Shown piece by piece: positions 36,220 to 46,139 of a DNA stretch of 64,000 nucleotides. How positions within the stretch are numbered: position 1 is the stretch's first letter; every line of letters begins with the position of its first letter. The notes beneath the pieces were generated by a model, which saw nothing but the letters and a program-made list of their open reading frames with translations, was not told where the DNA came from and ran no database searches. Both the position numbers and the translations under genes were made by a program. The stretch covers positions 23,802-87,801 of the forward strand of contig DIKT01000026.1 of assembly GCA_002424635.1 (NCBI GenBank), read 5' to 3'. Source of the DNA: Desulfobulbaceae bacterium UBA5611 (GTDB taxonomy: Bacteria; Desulfobacterota; Desulfobulbia; Desulfobulbales; Desulfocapsaceae).

Positions 36220-38259
36220 ATGCAACGACTAATCCAAGCATTTTTTCTACTCTGCGTCCTGCTGACTACACCACCAACCGCTGTCTACGGGGCAAGCATT
36301 GTTGAACTGCCGCTTTTTCTGCGTACCCAGATATTACAGAACGCCCTGGTGGAATCTCTGACCCCCCAGCCTGGCCGCCCCACTGTACTCTTTCAACAGG
36401 GCTCTTACAACTATCTTCACATCTCTGAGCCGCAGTTATCGATCCGCGACGGCCAACTCTACTTCAATTGCAATGCCGCCGCCGGCATGGGATTTGATTC
36501 CCTGGGACTTCTCCCGTCGGCGGTCAACTGGAAGGGGTCCGTCCTCATGAAATTAACCTTTTATGTGGATGACCAATGGCAGTTACGCTATCGCATTATC
36601 GAATCAGCCATCTATAATGAACAGGGCGGCAAACCAGTAGTGACCGGCTTTGCCTGGGAGTTGTCCAAACGTTTTCTCCATCCGCGGCTGGAACAATTCG
36701 CCTTTGATCTGGCCATGCCGAAACAGGATATTATCCTGTTACTGCGGGCCTGTGTTGCCGCTGCCGATATAGCACCCCTGGAGGCAGCCCTGAATACGCT
36801 TACCGTTGGCACTCTGAGGAATAATACTGATGGCCTTATTGTCCCTCTGCTGCTGACTGTGGCTGATACGCAGACTCAGGCACCGACACCTCTGCCGGCC
36901 CAACTCCCACTCGGCTTTGAAGAATTAGAAAAGCTCCAGCAAGCCTTTGAGCCACTCGATGCCTTTCTGGTCTTTGTCATTAAAAATCTCAGCGGCACCA
37001 TGGGTGATTCCCTCTACCAGGAACAACTATTTGATCTGCTCATCACCAGCCGTTATCAACTGCTGATGATCCTGACCGGCCAAACTCCCATAGAAGACGA
37101 GGATCCTTTAAGACTGCTCTTTATTGATGTCTGGCAGCAATTACGACCGATCATCGAAAACAGTAACGATGAGGATGGCCTGATGCAGAACCAACTGCTG
37201 CGCTACATGACCTTTCTTAATGCCGGTGATGCCCTGCTGGCTCTGGATACAGCCGCTCCCGGGCTCGGCATCCATATTACCAGTGATGGCCTGCGCAGAC
37301 TGGCCAGGATGCTGCAGCCAAACGCTGCAGACCCATTGCACTTTGACTGGCAGGTCGATCCTTCCCTGCGGGAATTATTCCAGTTTCAACCGGAAGGAAC
37401 TGAACAAAAGACTCAAGATAGCCTGCCACAGTTACCGCCGGAATTACTGTTAGAGCTGCCTCAGCAGGAATCACCGGCAGAGGTGCTGCCGGAACAAGAG
37501 TCAGCACCGGATACTACGCCGGAGTTACCATCACAAGAGTTATCACCCGATTTTCCACCGGAGCTCTCCCCACAAGAGGCGGCACCGGATTTTCCTCAAA
37601 GCTCGACCACAGGTCGCCGGCTTGTAAATTTCCTGGTGGGAGTAGCCGCGGCTGCCGAGCCACCGGCCCCGACTGTTAAAGATTTGAATAAAAGACTGAA
37701 CCAGTGGGTCCCAAAAACGGAAGAACTGGATAAGTACGGGCAGATTATCGGCAATCTCCTGGCGACCTCGGCTCGCGAACAGATAAAAAAAGCCGGTCTT
37801 GATCCTCGTTACGCCAACATCTATCAGCATCTTATCCCTGCCACCGCCATGATTGAAAGCTGCTGGAAACAATATAGCCGTAAAGACAATAAGATTGAAG
37901 TCCTGCGATCTTCAGCCGGTGGGCTTGGTATCATGCAGATCAATCAACATGTATGGCGGGGATTTTATGATATCGAGCGGTTACAAAATGATGTGATCTA
38001 TAATATCGAGGCCGGCAATCAGATCATGATGCGCTATTTTAAGCAGCACGGGACCAAAGTCGCCAAAGAAAATAACAATCCCGAGCTTGCGGCCCGTGCC
38101 GCTTATGCTACATATAACGGCGGACCACGTGCCAGTCGCCGTTTTTTGAAAGCAGACGCCAGCCCTCGCCAGAAACGGGTGGATGAGCACCTCTGGACTC
38201 TCTATCAAAAAGCTGCCGCCGGTGGTAGCGCCCACCTGGCTACCTGCAGTATTTTATGA
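36220..38259 (+). CDS. Exported lytic transglycosylase with SLT domain
   Basis: A 679-residue protein with an N-terminal signal (residues 1-24, ending TAVYGAS). Residues 30-400 are a helical domain that I do not recognise. About 400-465 is a Pro/Glu/Gln-rich spacer with a near-repeated PELPSQELSP-like unit. The C-terminal part (about 500-660) is a lytic transglycosylase domain: IPATAMIESCWKQY with the catalytic Glu, SSAGGLGIMQINQHVW, AAYATYNGGPRASRRFL. It should cut the glycan strands of peptidoglycan. The substrate-processing half resembles MltE/Slt-type enzymes, while the N-terminal part is lineage-specific. Confidence 0.85.
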   Translation: MQRLIQAFFLLCVLLTTPPTAVYGASIVELPLFLRTQILQNALVESLTPQPGRPTVLFQQGSYNYLHISEPQLSIRDGQLYFNCNAAAGMGFDSLGLLPSAVNWKGSVLMKLTFYVDDQWQLRYRIIESAIYNEQGGKPVVTGFAWELSKRFLHPRLEQFAFDLAMPKQDIILLLRACVAAADIAPLEAALNTLTVGTLRNNTDGLIVPLLLTVADTQTQAPTPLPAQLPLGFEELEKLQQAFEPLDAFLVFVIKNLSGTMGDSLYQEQLFDLLITSRYQLLMILTGQTPIEDEDPLRLLFIDVWQQLRPIIENSNDEDGLMQNQLLRYMTFLNAGDALLALDTAAPGLGIHITSDGLRRLARMLQPNAADPLHFDWQVDPSLRELFQFQPEGTEQKTQDSLPQLPPELLLELPQQESPAEVLPEQESAPDTTPELPSQELSPDFPPELSPQEAAPDFPQSSTTGRRLVNFLVGVAAAAEPPAPTVKDLNKRLNQWVPKTEELDKYGQIIGNLLATSAREQIKKAGLDPRYANIYQHLIPATAMIESCWKQYSRKDNKIEVLRSSAGGLGIMQINQHVWRGFYDIERLQNDVIYNIEAGNQIMMRYFKQHGTKVAKENNNPELAARAAYATYNGGPRASRRFLKADASPRQKRVDEHLWTLYQKAAAGGSAHLATCSIL

Positions 38260-38300
38260 TGCAGCAGGCTTAAGCAGCATAAGTCGATGCCATTCAAAAT

Positions 38301-40523
38301 CTAACTTGTACGTTGTCGCCTTCTGCGGGATTGACCTGCACTTCCGGTCTTGGCTAATGACCTGAGCACTTCAGCCACGCTCCAAGCCTGAGCGATACAA
38401 CCCCGCGGGGAAAATGGTATTTCGGCATCGAATACTTCACTGATCGTTCCGATCCCATCCTCATCCATGTGAGAATGGAAACCGGACAAAAAGCCGCGGG
38501 CTTCCTCTATACGGTCGGGATAGAGTTTAAGCCAGGCATCAATGAACGGACCGATCAGCCAAGCCCAGATGGTGCCTTGATGATAAGCGGCATCTCTGGC
38601 CAGTAAATTGCCGAAATATTTCTGTTTGTAATCAGGATGATCCTGGCTGAGCGACCGCAGGCCGACCGGCGTGAGCAGTTCTCTTTGTACCGTCTGCAGA
38701 ACCGTTGACCATTTTTCCCGGGCCAGCACAGGATAACGAAGCGATATGGCAAAGATTTGATTGGGACGACAGGCCGGATCATCCCCATTTTCGCCATCGA
38801 CAATATCATAAAGAATTTCTTCGGTTGGATGCCAGAAACGCTCATTAAATGATTTAGCTACCTGGGCCGCCAACTCGGCATACTCTGTCGATTTACCGAT
38901 TGACGGAGCGAAAGTGCTCCATTCCTCCATCAGGCGAAGGGCGTTATACCATAAGGCATTGATCTCTATCGCTTTTCCCCGCCGTGGCGTCACTACCCAA
39001 TCTTCGACCTTGGCATCCATCCAGGTAAGGGCGTAACCCGCTTCGCCCTGGGTGAGGAGGCTATCGCCTGGGTCCATACCGATGCCAAATATCGTGCCGT
39101 GCCGATGGCACTCGATAATATTAACTAAAATGGGCAGGAGGCTCAGCAGAGTGATCCGGTCGCCGGTCACCTGCAGATAGCGGTCAATGGCATGAAAGAA
39201 CCACAAGGTGGCATCGGCAGTATTGTATCGCCCGTCGCAGGTGTCTTCAGGAAACATGTTCGGGATGAGGCCGTTTTGGACATAGCGGCCGAAATTTCGC
39301 AAAATATAGCCGGCTTCCACATGGCGGCCAGTAATCAAGGCCAGGCCTTCGAGGCTGATCATGGTATCCCGGCCCCAATCGGTGAACCAGTGATAACCGG
39401 CAATGACCGAACAACTCTCGTCGCCTGCAGCCCGGGCCCGCGCTGAGTCCTCAATCCGGCCGGTGGGAGTGATGATAAACTGGTCAGCGGCCAGGATTAG
39501 ATCGTCACCGATATCCTGCCTGGCCGCTGACGGCGTCTTGGCCAACAGCCGCGCCCGCCGATGCTGCTCGGCTTTGACGGCATCATCCGGCTGCAGTGCC
39601 AGAATGGTCTCCCATCGTTCAGTCGAGGCGACCACGGTAATTGAATTATTGAGATCGAGCACCGCCCGGAAAGTTCCCGGACTCCACAGATCTCCCGAGC
39701 TGGCATAGCCGCGGTTATGCTCAGATTCATGATAAACCTGAACGATTTCATGCCCTTCGACAACAAAAGCTGAGCGCTGACCATAGATAAACATCCGCAA
39801 GGGGGGAAATTCACCTTCTGTCTCCAGCTCAAAACGATTATCAATGGCTTTGAGGGCATAAGGCTGCTGAAGGGGGACATCAACAGGAGCATCATGCCGG
39901 CGAAAATTTACGGCTGGCCGCAGTTGCATGCGGACGCTGCCGTTCCCTTGTATCATTCGGTAGATGACGTGCACCGTATTCTGCCGATGAGGAAAGATTA
40001 TCTGTTTCTCAAAGACGAAATCATTAATCTCGTAGCGCCAGACCGGCAGGCCCCAGTCCAATCGAAATTCTGTCAGATAAGGTGAAGTGAAGAAGGGATT
40101 GCGTGTGGTCAGGTCCTCTACAGAGATCAGGTGGTGTTTCGTCCCATCCGGCAGCCTGATTTCCTCGAATAACGAGGTCAGCATCACAATACGGCCAAGT
40201 GGCACCGGCATGGCGGCAATGAGCAAGCCATGATACCGCCTGGTCATAATGCCCGAGATTGTGCCCGAGGCATATCCTCCCAGTCCGTTGGTCGCCAACC
40301 ATTCCAGGCTATGAGTGAAGTCTGGATGCTCTTCGATAACTTTTCGCCAGGCGATTCTGCGGATCGGCCCGCTGGCAAGAGCTTGAGGAGTTACTTCCGC
40401 CGTCTCACCGACTGAAGCACTATCGCCGAGTGGCCGGTCAAACGCCAGTTGTCCTCGGTCTCCGGATGAGGCATGCCGTTGCCGCCGTACCTCGGGTGCT
40501 CGCTGGACCATAATATTTTCCAT
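38301..40523 (-). CDS. Glycogen debranching enzyme (amylo-alpha-1,6-glucosidase family)
   Basis: A 740-residue enzyme. N-terminal domain (about 60-290): WLATNGLGGYASGTISGIMTRRYHGLL, typical of archaeal/bacterial GDE. C-terminal (alpha/alpha)6 domain (about 340-720): AGYHWFTDWGRDTMISLEGL, PNMFPEDTCDGRYNTADATLWF, HQGTIWAWLIGPFIDAW. It should remove alpha-1,6 branches from glycogen. The start at 40523 is inside treZ by 133 bp but is preceded by GGAGG eight bases upstream, which supports translation from there; no other start codon exists before the conserved region. It follows treZ directly. Confidence 0.9.
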   Translation of the reverse strand: MENIMVQRAPEVRRQRHASSGDRGQLAFDRPLGDSASVGETAEVTPQALASGPIRRIAWRKVIEEHPDFTHSLEWLATNGLGGYASGTISGIMTRRYHGLLIAAMPVPLGRIVMLTSLFEEIRLPDGTKHHLISVEDLTTRNPFFTSPYLTEFRLDWGLPVWRYEINDFVFEKQIIFPHRQNTVHVIYRMIQGNGSVRMQLRPAVNFRRHDAPVDVPLQQPYALKAIDNRFELETEGEFPPLRMFIYGQRSAFVVEGHEIVQVYHESEHNRGYASSGDLWSPGTFRAVLDLNNSITVVASTERWETILALQPDDAVKAEQHRRARLLAKTPSAARQDIGDDLILAADQFIITPTGRIEDSARARAAGDESCSVIAGYHWFTDWGRDTMISLEGLALITGRHVEAGYILRNFGRYVQNGLIPNMFPEDTCDGRYNTADATLWFFHAIDRYLQVTGDRITLLSLLPILVNIIECHRHGTIFGIGMDPGDSLLTQGEAGYALTWMDAKVEDWVVTPRRGKAIEINALWYNALRLMEEWSTFAPSIGKSTEYAELAAQVAKSFNERFWHPTEEILYDIVDGENGDDPACRPNQIFAISLRYPVLAREKWSTVLQTVQRELLTPVGLRSLSQDHPDYKQKYFGNLLARDAAYHQGTIWAWLIGPFIDAWLKLYPDRIEEARGFLSGFHSHMDEDGIGTISEVFDAEIPFSPRGCIAQAWSVAEVLRSLAKTGSAGQSRRRRQRTS

Positions 40524-42271
40524 TCCTGTTCCTCCGGCGGCGCCAGCAGCGGCTCCGGCGCCGGATTTAGATGGAGCTCGCCACCAAGATTGATCAGCAT
40601 CAGGCGGTCGCCATCATGGCCGCCAAAGAAGCGGATCAAAAAAGCTTCAGTGCCAAGCACCGCACCATCAACATTTTTGGGCTGCTTTTGCAAAACTGCA
40701 TCATTTTGCCTCAGCCGGATCAGATCCCTATACAGCTCGTAAGCAGCTTGGTTGGTGTTCCGCTCAGAGAAATCAAGTTTGCACCGGCGAAATGTCTGTT
40801 CGCTGGCAGGATCATCGAGTATTGCCTGGGTCTCCGGCAGATTGATGCTGCAAAATTGTTTCAGAAAATTCGCCCGGCCTTCTTTAGTCTTGGTCATCAC
40901 GGCCTGATCCAGATCGGCAAAATAAAGAAACGGGCTGGTAGCGCAGAATTCCTGCCCTTGAAAGAGCATGGGGGTTTGGGGAGCAAGCAGGAGCAGAGCG
41001 GTCATAGCCCGGAAACGGCCGGGACTGGTCAAAAAATGGCAGCGCTCGCCACGCAGGGAATTGGCCACCTGATCATGATTCTGAAGGTAATGGATAAACC
41101 GTTCCGGCGTTATATCAAGGCTGGGCGTCCCTCTTCTTTGACCTTGCCAGTAATATCTCTGGCCCTGGAAGAGAAATCCCCATTTCACGGCCGAAATCAG
41201 CTCCTGCGGCCGACCGGGATGGTCAGAATAATAGGCTTCCCTTCTACCGGTCATCGCCACCATGGCGCTATGATGAAAATCATCACTCCACAAAGCATCC
41301 AGGCCGCAACCGTCTGCATCGACGGGCCGCAACAATTTGACATTCTGCGGTTCATTCTCGGCAATGAGCAAGATCTTACGTCCGCCAGCTGCAAGCCGGG
41401 CATGTTCCGTCATCTCAGAGAGGATATGCCTCTGCGAGGCATCGATAATATTCTGCGTGGCGTCAAAGCGTAATCCGTCCAGATGGTATTCTTCTATCCA
41501 ATGCCAGACATTGGCGAGGAAAAATTCACGAACCGGACCGGCGTTTCTACCGTCAAAGCGGATAGGATCACCCCATTCATTGGGAGCGTATTGATCATAA
41601 TAATCTTTGGCAAAACTCTTCAGCACACAGCCTTCCGGCCCTAAATGGTTGTAGACGACATCCAGGATGACACCAATGCCGAGGCCATGGGCCTTGTCCA
41701 CAAAACGCCTGAAATCGTCCGGTCTACCATAAAGACGGGTGGGGGCAAAAAAGCTGACGGCATCATACCCCCAGCCAAACCGGCCGGGAAAATCGGCCAC
41801 CGGCATTATCTCCAGGAGTTTGATACCTAATGCCGCTAATTCTGGAAGTTCTTTCTCGGCAGCGGCCCAGGTTCCTTCCTGACTGAATGTGCCGATATGC
41901 ATTTCATAAATGATCTGGCCCAGTCTGGTCACCCCCGGCCAGTTATTATCGGTCCAGGCAAACAGATCAGGGTTAATCACCTCTGATGGCCCGGCCAGGC
42001 CCTCCGGCTGAAAACGGGAGGCCGGATCAATAAAATACATATTATCTTCTTCCCGGCAAAATCGATATCTCGTGCCCGCGCGGGCCGAAGCTACCATACA
42101 GGAGAAATAGCCATCCTCGGCCGCCATTCTTATTTTATTATTTCTTTGAGGAAAATCAGGATTTTCAATAACAACTGAGGCTTCCTGCCAATCCGGAGCC
42201 CATATGCGAAAGCGCACGCCTTCGTCCCTGATTACTTCGGCCCCGATCGGCAGCAATTGCAAACGACTCAT
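40391..42271 (-). CDS. treZ: Malto-oligosyltrehalose trehalohydrolase
   Basis: A 626-residue GH13 enzyme that releases trehalose from maltooligosyl-trehalose. I start at ATG 42271 (GTGAGG upstream). N-terminal CBM48-like domain (about 10-100, VRFRIWAPDWQEASVVI). The GH13 barrel shows IIYEMHIGTFSQEGTW, VILDVVYNHLGPEGC, GLRFDATQNIID (nucleophile Asp), LLIAENEPQN (acid/base Glu) and FIHYLQNHDQVAN. TreY, the maltooligosyl-trehalose synthase that makes its substrate, is not in the window. With the debranching enzyme it forms a glycogen-to-trehalose pair. Confidence 0.92.
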   Translation of the reverse strand: MSRLQLLPIGAEVIRDEGVRFRIWAPDWQEASVVIENPDFPQRNNKIRMAAEDGYFSCMVASARAGTRYRFCREEDNMYFIDPASRFQPEGLAGPSEVINPDLFAWTDNNWPGVTRLGQIIYEMHIGTFSQEGTWAAAEKELPELAALGIKLLEIMPVADFPGRFGWGYDAVSFFAPTRLYGRPDDFRRFVDKAHGLGIGVILDVVYNHLGPEGCVLKSFAKDYYDQYAPNEWGDPIRFDGRNAGPVREFFLANVWHWIEEYHLDGLRFDATQNIIDASQRHILSEMTEHARLAAGGRKILLIAENEPQNVKLLRPVDADGCGLDALWSDDFHHSAMVAMTGRREAYYSDHPGRPQELISAVKWGFLFQGQRYYWQGQRRGTPSLDITPERFIHYLQNHDQVANSLRGERCHFLTSPGRFRAMTALLLLAPQTPMLFQGQEFCATSPFLYFADLDQAVMTKTKEGRANFLKQFCSINLPETQAILDDPASEQTFRRCKLDFSERNTNQAAYELYRDLIRLRQNDAVLQKQPKNVDGAVLGTEAFLIRFFGGHDGDRLMLINLGGELHLNPAPEPLLAPPEEQEWKILWSSEHPRYGGNGMPHPETEDNWRLTGHSAIVLQSVRRRK

Positions 42272-42803
42272 GTGAAACCTCACCGTATCTATCAAGATTG
42301 TTCAGCAAGTATATTGATAACGGGCGGCTATGTCTGGGGCCGACTGGATCGGCTTACGATTATAACTTTAAAAAGGAACTTGGGGAGGTCTTAGCCAATG
42401 AGAATTTTCATTCACAGGCATGGATAAATTTACCGCCGGCTTATAGTTGATATTGCCGAAGATAGAATTTTGAGCATAATGCCAAGTGTGGGCGAAAGAC
42501 CATTTTTCAAGGCATCCTTTTACTTAATACTAGCGTTCTTATATGCGGTAGCACAACCCATTGACCTTAATGATTCAGCCAATAGATGATCAATTGCTAA
42601 GGGCTCTTGATCATTACATGCAGCCGACCAGACTTATAACAAGTGTCGATCATTACCTGATAGAAATCAAGAAATTTTTCACTCCGCAACAGCGTCGCCT
42701 GGGCCCGAGCCCAGCAGATAACATTTTACTTCAGGCAAGCAAATGGGAAGAGAACTGACAGTCTCATGATGTGCACTAACAGGACGGCAGGCTTATGACT
42801 TAT
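42272..42803. other. 530-bp intergenic region with one weak small ORF
   Basis: Between treZ and pcm, which are both on the minus strand. The only frame of note is plus-strand 42570-42758 (62 codons from ATG), listed separately. Otherwise I see nothing supported; it is the largest gap in this part of the window. Confidence 0.5.
42570..42758 (+). CDS. Possible small protein, 62 residues, unknown
   Basis: ATG-started frame with a soluble, mixed-charge product beginning MIQPIDDQLLRALDHYMQP and containing FFTPQQRRLGPSPADNIL. No good ribosome binding site precedes it and no family is recognised. The sequence reads like a genuine soluble protein but the evidence is weak. Confidence 0.3.
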   Translation: MIQPIDDQLLRALDHYMQPTRLITSVDHYLIEIKKFFTPQQRRLGPSPADNILLQASKWEEN

Positions 42804-43448
42804 TTACTTCCAGCCATAATCTCCGACTAGATTGACAAAACGGACCCGTTCGAGGACTTCTATCTGAACGAGGCCATCTTTCTTGATAACTAATTGTAAT
42901 TCCTGGATATCCTGATCACCAACCGGAATCACCATCCGGCCCGGATCTGCCAGTTGCGCTAGTAAGGGTTCAGGAATCTCCGGACCGCCGGCCGTTACCA
43001 TGATGGCATCATAAGGAGCATGCTCCGGCCAGCCCAGAGTACCATCATCTAATTTAGACTGAATATTATAGCAATGCAGGCGGTCAAAGACCCGGCGAGC
43101 CCGAGCCAGCAGGCCGTTCAACCTTTCAACAGTATAAACCTGGTCACAGAGTCGGGCCAGAATCACCGCTTGATAGCCTGAGCCTGTACCGATTTCCAGC
43201 ACTTTCTCCACCCCGGTTAAAGCCAGGGCCTGGGTCATATAGGCGACAATAAAGGGCTGGGAGATTGTCTGCCCGTCGATAATAGGCAAGGGATAATCGC
43301 CATAGGCATTGGCCTGCATGGCATCATCGACAAAGAGATGACGCGGCACCTCTGCCATCACCGCCAGCACCCGGGGGTCATCAATCCCCCGGCAGGTCAG
43401 CTGTTCCTGCACCATCCGCTGGCGGATGGTCTCAAAACGATCTATCAC
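42804..43448 (-). CDS. pcm: Protein-L-isoaspartate O-methyltransferase
   Basis: A 214-residue repair enzyme that methylates L-isoaspartyl residues in aged proteins. RMVQEQLTCRGIDDPRVLAVM, RHLFVDDAMQANAYGDYPLPI and GQTISQPFIVAYMTQAL are the family N-terminal motifs. VLEIGTGSGYQAVILARL is motif I and YDAIMVTAGGPEIPEPLLAQL is motif III/IV. It follows the BamE-like lipoprotein gene by 3 bp on the same strand, so the two are co-transcribed. Confidence 0.96.
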   Translation of the reverse strand: MIDRFETIRQRMVQEQLTCRGIDDPRVLAVMAEVPRHLFVDDAMQANAYGDYPLPIIDGQTISQPFIVAYMTQALALTGVEKVLEIGTGSGYQAVILARLCDQVYTVERLNGLLARARRVFDRLHCYNIQSKLDDGTLGWPEHAPYDAIMVTAGGPEIPEPLLAQLADPGRMVIPVGDQDIQELQLVIKKDGLVQIEVLERVRFVNLVGDYGWK

Positions 43449-43451
43449 TGA

Positions 43452-43883
43452 TTAGTCTTTATTGTTAGTTTTCGGCTCAACGTCCTGCCAGATATAATCA
43501 TCCTGCCAGTCCAGTTCATCCTTATTATAGGCTTCATAACGTGAAGCGGTCACGATATCACCTTCCAGAGTCAAGACCACCGTTTTATAGCCTTTAGCGG
43601 CAAACATGCTACCTACGCCGGGCGCTCTCTGTAACAAGGATTTATCTTCTTCCGAATAAATCCATTCTTCGCGTGTGGCCGAGACCTTCCGGACGGCATC
43701 AGGTTCTCCTAAAATAGCCATTACCTCCCGACGACTGGACTCGCCAACCTTGACCAGACCGATATCCGAAGTCAAATGGCGTACCGGCTGGTTATAACAA
43801 CCAGACAAGACCGTAAGGCAAAAGACCATGGTCAATAACAAGGTATAACGACCTATAGGGATAAACTGCAGACAGGTGGACAT
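43452..43883 (-). CDS. SmpA/BamE-like lipoprotein
   Basis: A 143-residue exported lipoprotein (lipobox LSGC near residue 27). The mature part has the SmpA/OmlA fold signature: VKVGESSRREVMAILGEPDAVRKV, then EEWIYSEED and KTVVLTLEGDIVTASRYE. BamE-like proteins support beta-barrel assembly, but many similar small lipoproteins are unrelated to Bam. It is cotranscribed with pcm. Confidence 0.8.
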   Translation of the reverse strand: MSTCLQFIPIGRYTLLLTMVFCLTVLSGCYNQPVRHLTSDIGLVKVGESSRREVMAILGEPDAVRKVSATREEWIYSEEDKSLLQRAPGVGSMFAAKGYKTVVLTLEGDIVTASRYEAYNKDELDWQDDYIWQDVEPKTNNKD

Positions 43884-44061
43884 CTCATTTCTCCGTTAAA
43901 AAAGAAAACGATGGCACAAGATCTTAACCAACTGCGATCTTGTGCCAGGGTCATAGGAACGGCGTAAAAACTTTTAAGCAACACCAGAGGACAGGCACCG
44001 TTCCTTAAATGATTCTTATATTAACCCAAGCTATAGCTTGTAGCCCCTCTTTTTTCAATCT

Positions 44062-45951
44062 TTATGTCAGGGGGCAGCCAGCCGCCCGGTTCAAAATCTT
44101 ATAATTGCGTTCGACCATGGCCAAGGGATCAACTACCAACCCGGCCTGGATCATGGCATTGTCATAGATCTGGGCCGCCACTTCGGCCGCAAAGGATTCG
44201 TCTATCTGCTGCAGCTCGGCCAGTTTCTTGATCAGGGGATTGGCGGTATTAATCTCCAGATTCTTTTTGCTGCCAACCTGCTCCTGGCCTTTTTCCCGGC
44301 GACTGGCGGCCATGATCCGCTCCATGGAGGAGGTCATATAGCCATCCGGATTGACTATCATAGCCGGCGCCTCAACCAGACGCTTGGACACCACCACATC
44401 TGCAACCTTGTCGGCCAGAGTCTTCTTCAGCCAGCTGAGCAGGACATCTTTGGTTCCCTCCTCCAGCTGTTCTGCCTTCGGTGTGGCCGCCTCTTTTAAT
44501 TCCTCAGAAGCAGAGCCCGCCCCCAGATCCAGATCGGCCCGGTCGGCAGAGACCAGCTTTTTCCCATCAAACTCAGCCAGATGACTCAAGACAAAATCAT
44601 CAATCGGCTCCAGAGTATAGAGGATCTCGATATCTTTTTTGGTAAACATCTCCACATAGGGGCCGGCCTCAATAGCCTGGCGGCTGGGACCATTAATATA
44701 ATAAATAGCCTCCTGGCCCTCTTTCATCCGCTCGACATAGGCGCTGAGGGCTATTGGTTTCCTTTCTTCGGAGCGGGAAGACTCGAACCGCACCAGCTTG
44801 CCCAGCTCTTTCTGGAATTCATAATCCGAGGTAATACCCTCTTTCAGATAAATGCCGAAGGTATTCCAGAAGGTGAGATAGGCCTCTGGATCCTCCTGGG
44901 CCTGCTCATCGAGAAACTTCAGAAAGCGCTTGGTGATCACCTTCCGCAGTTTGGCCAGCAGGGCATTATCCTGCAGAGACTGGCGGGAGATATTGAGCGG
45001 CAGATCCTCACTATCAACTACCCCTTTGAGGAAACGCAGCCACTCCGGCAGCACATTTTCTGAATGCTGATCAATCAGAATGCGCTGACAGTAAAGATTA
45101 ACCCCGGAATCGACGCGGCCAAAACCCATGACCTCAAAATTTTCCTTGGGCACAAACAGCAGTGCATTGATAGCCAGTGGCGCATCAGCCGAAAAATGCA
45201 GGCGATAGAGCGGCGCATCGGAAGAGGTGCCGATAAATTTATAGAAATCAGTATACTCCTGCTCGGTGATATCATTTTTATTACGGGTCCACAGGGCCGA
45301 CACCGTATTCACCGTCTCGCCGGCCAACTTGATAGGGAATGGCACAAAGGAGGAATATTGCTTGATGATACTCTCCACCTTCCATTTCATCGCATAATCA
45401 TGGGCATCATCCTTCAGCTCCATGATGATCCTGGTGCCCCGATGCAGGCCGGGCAGCTCACTGATGGTGTAGCTGCCGGTACCATCGGAAATCCACTCAT
45501 GTCCTTCCGAGCCGTCCCAGGAACGGCTTTGCACCCGGACCTTGGCCGCCGCCATGAAAGCGGCATAGAAGCCGACGCCGAACTGACCGATCAGGCTGAC
45601 ATCCTTCTTGGCTGCCTCCGCCAGTCCGGTCATGAAACTACTGGAGCCGGAATGGGCAATAGTACCAAGATTGGCCTCCAGCTCGGAGCGGGACATGCCG
45701 ATGCCGGTATCGGTAATGGTCATCAGGTGCTTATCTTCATCCAGATCGATAGTGATCTCAAGAGGCATATGGGCATCAAAGACCTCACCGGCCGTCAGGC
45801 TCTCGTGCCGGAATTTTTCCAGGGCATCAGAGGCATTGGAGATCAATTCCCGGACAAAAATATCACGCTCGGTATAAAGGGAATTGATAACGATATCGAG
45901 AAGCTTTTTGGTCTCGGCCTTAAATTCATGGGTGGTGGTCTGAGTGGTCAT
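44062..45951 (-). CDS. htpG: Molecular chaperone HtpG (Hsp90)
   Basis: A 629-residue Hsp90. N-terminal ATPase domain: HEFKAETKKLLDIVINSLY, ELISNASDALEK, ITDTGIGMSRSELEANLGTIAHSGS, IGQFGVGFYAAFMAA. Middle domain: VDSEDLPLNISRQSLQ and LKKVITKRFL-like segments. C-terminal dimerisation domain follows, ending without an MEEVD tail, as in bacteria. Length is normal; it appears monocistronic. Confidence 0.97.
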   Translation of the reverse strand: MTTQTTTHEFKAETKKLLDIVINSLYTERDIFVRELISNASDALEKFRHESLTAGEVFDAHMPLEITIDLDEDKHLMTITDTGIGMSRSELEANLGTIAHSGSSSFMTGLAEAAKKDVSLIGQFGVGFYAAFMAAAKVRVQSRSWDGSEGHEWISDGTGSYTISELPGLHRGTRIIMELKDDAHDYAMKWKVESIIKQYSSFVPFPIKLAGETVNTVSALWTRNKNDITEQEYTDFYKFIGTSSDAPLYRLHFSADAPLAINALLFVPKENFEVMGFGRVDSGVNLYCQRILIDQHSENVLPEWLRFLKGVVDSEDLPLNISRQSLQDNALLAKLRKVITKRFLKFLDEQAQEDPEAYLTFWNTFGIYLKEGITSDYEFQKELGKLVRFESSRSEERKPIALSAYVERMKEGQEAIYYINGPSRQAIEAGPYVEMFTKKDIEILYTLEPIDDFVLSHLAEFDGKKLVSADRADLDLGAGSASEELKEAATPKAEQLEEGTKDVLLSWLKKTLADKVADVVVSKRLVEAPAMIVNPDGYMTSSMERIMAASRREKGQEQVGSKKNLEINTANPLIKKLAELQQIDESFAAEVAAQIYDNAMIQAGLVVDPLAMVERNYKILNRAAGCPLT

Positions 45952-46139
45952 TGCATACCTCTATGGTCATTATGGTGAAGTATAATAATAGAACGGCAAC
46001 TATCGTCCTATTCCGTTGCTTTTTTACCTGAATTCGGCCAAAATGATAAACATCGAAGCCAAAGTGTCAAGATTGCAGATAATCTCTTTCCTGGGCAATA
46101 GCTGAACCATTATTCTTTCCACTCCTTGAGCAGAACATT

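Noticed and set aside
40571..41473. Plus-strand open frame antisense to treZ
   Set aside because: Shadow of treZ; no motifs and low-complexity composition.
45064..45978. Plus-strand open frame antisense to htpG
   Set aside because: Shadow of htpG; the translation lacks any domain and its start has no ribosome binding site.
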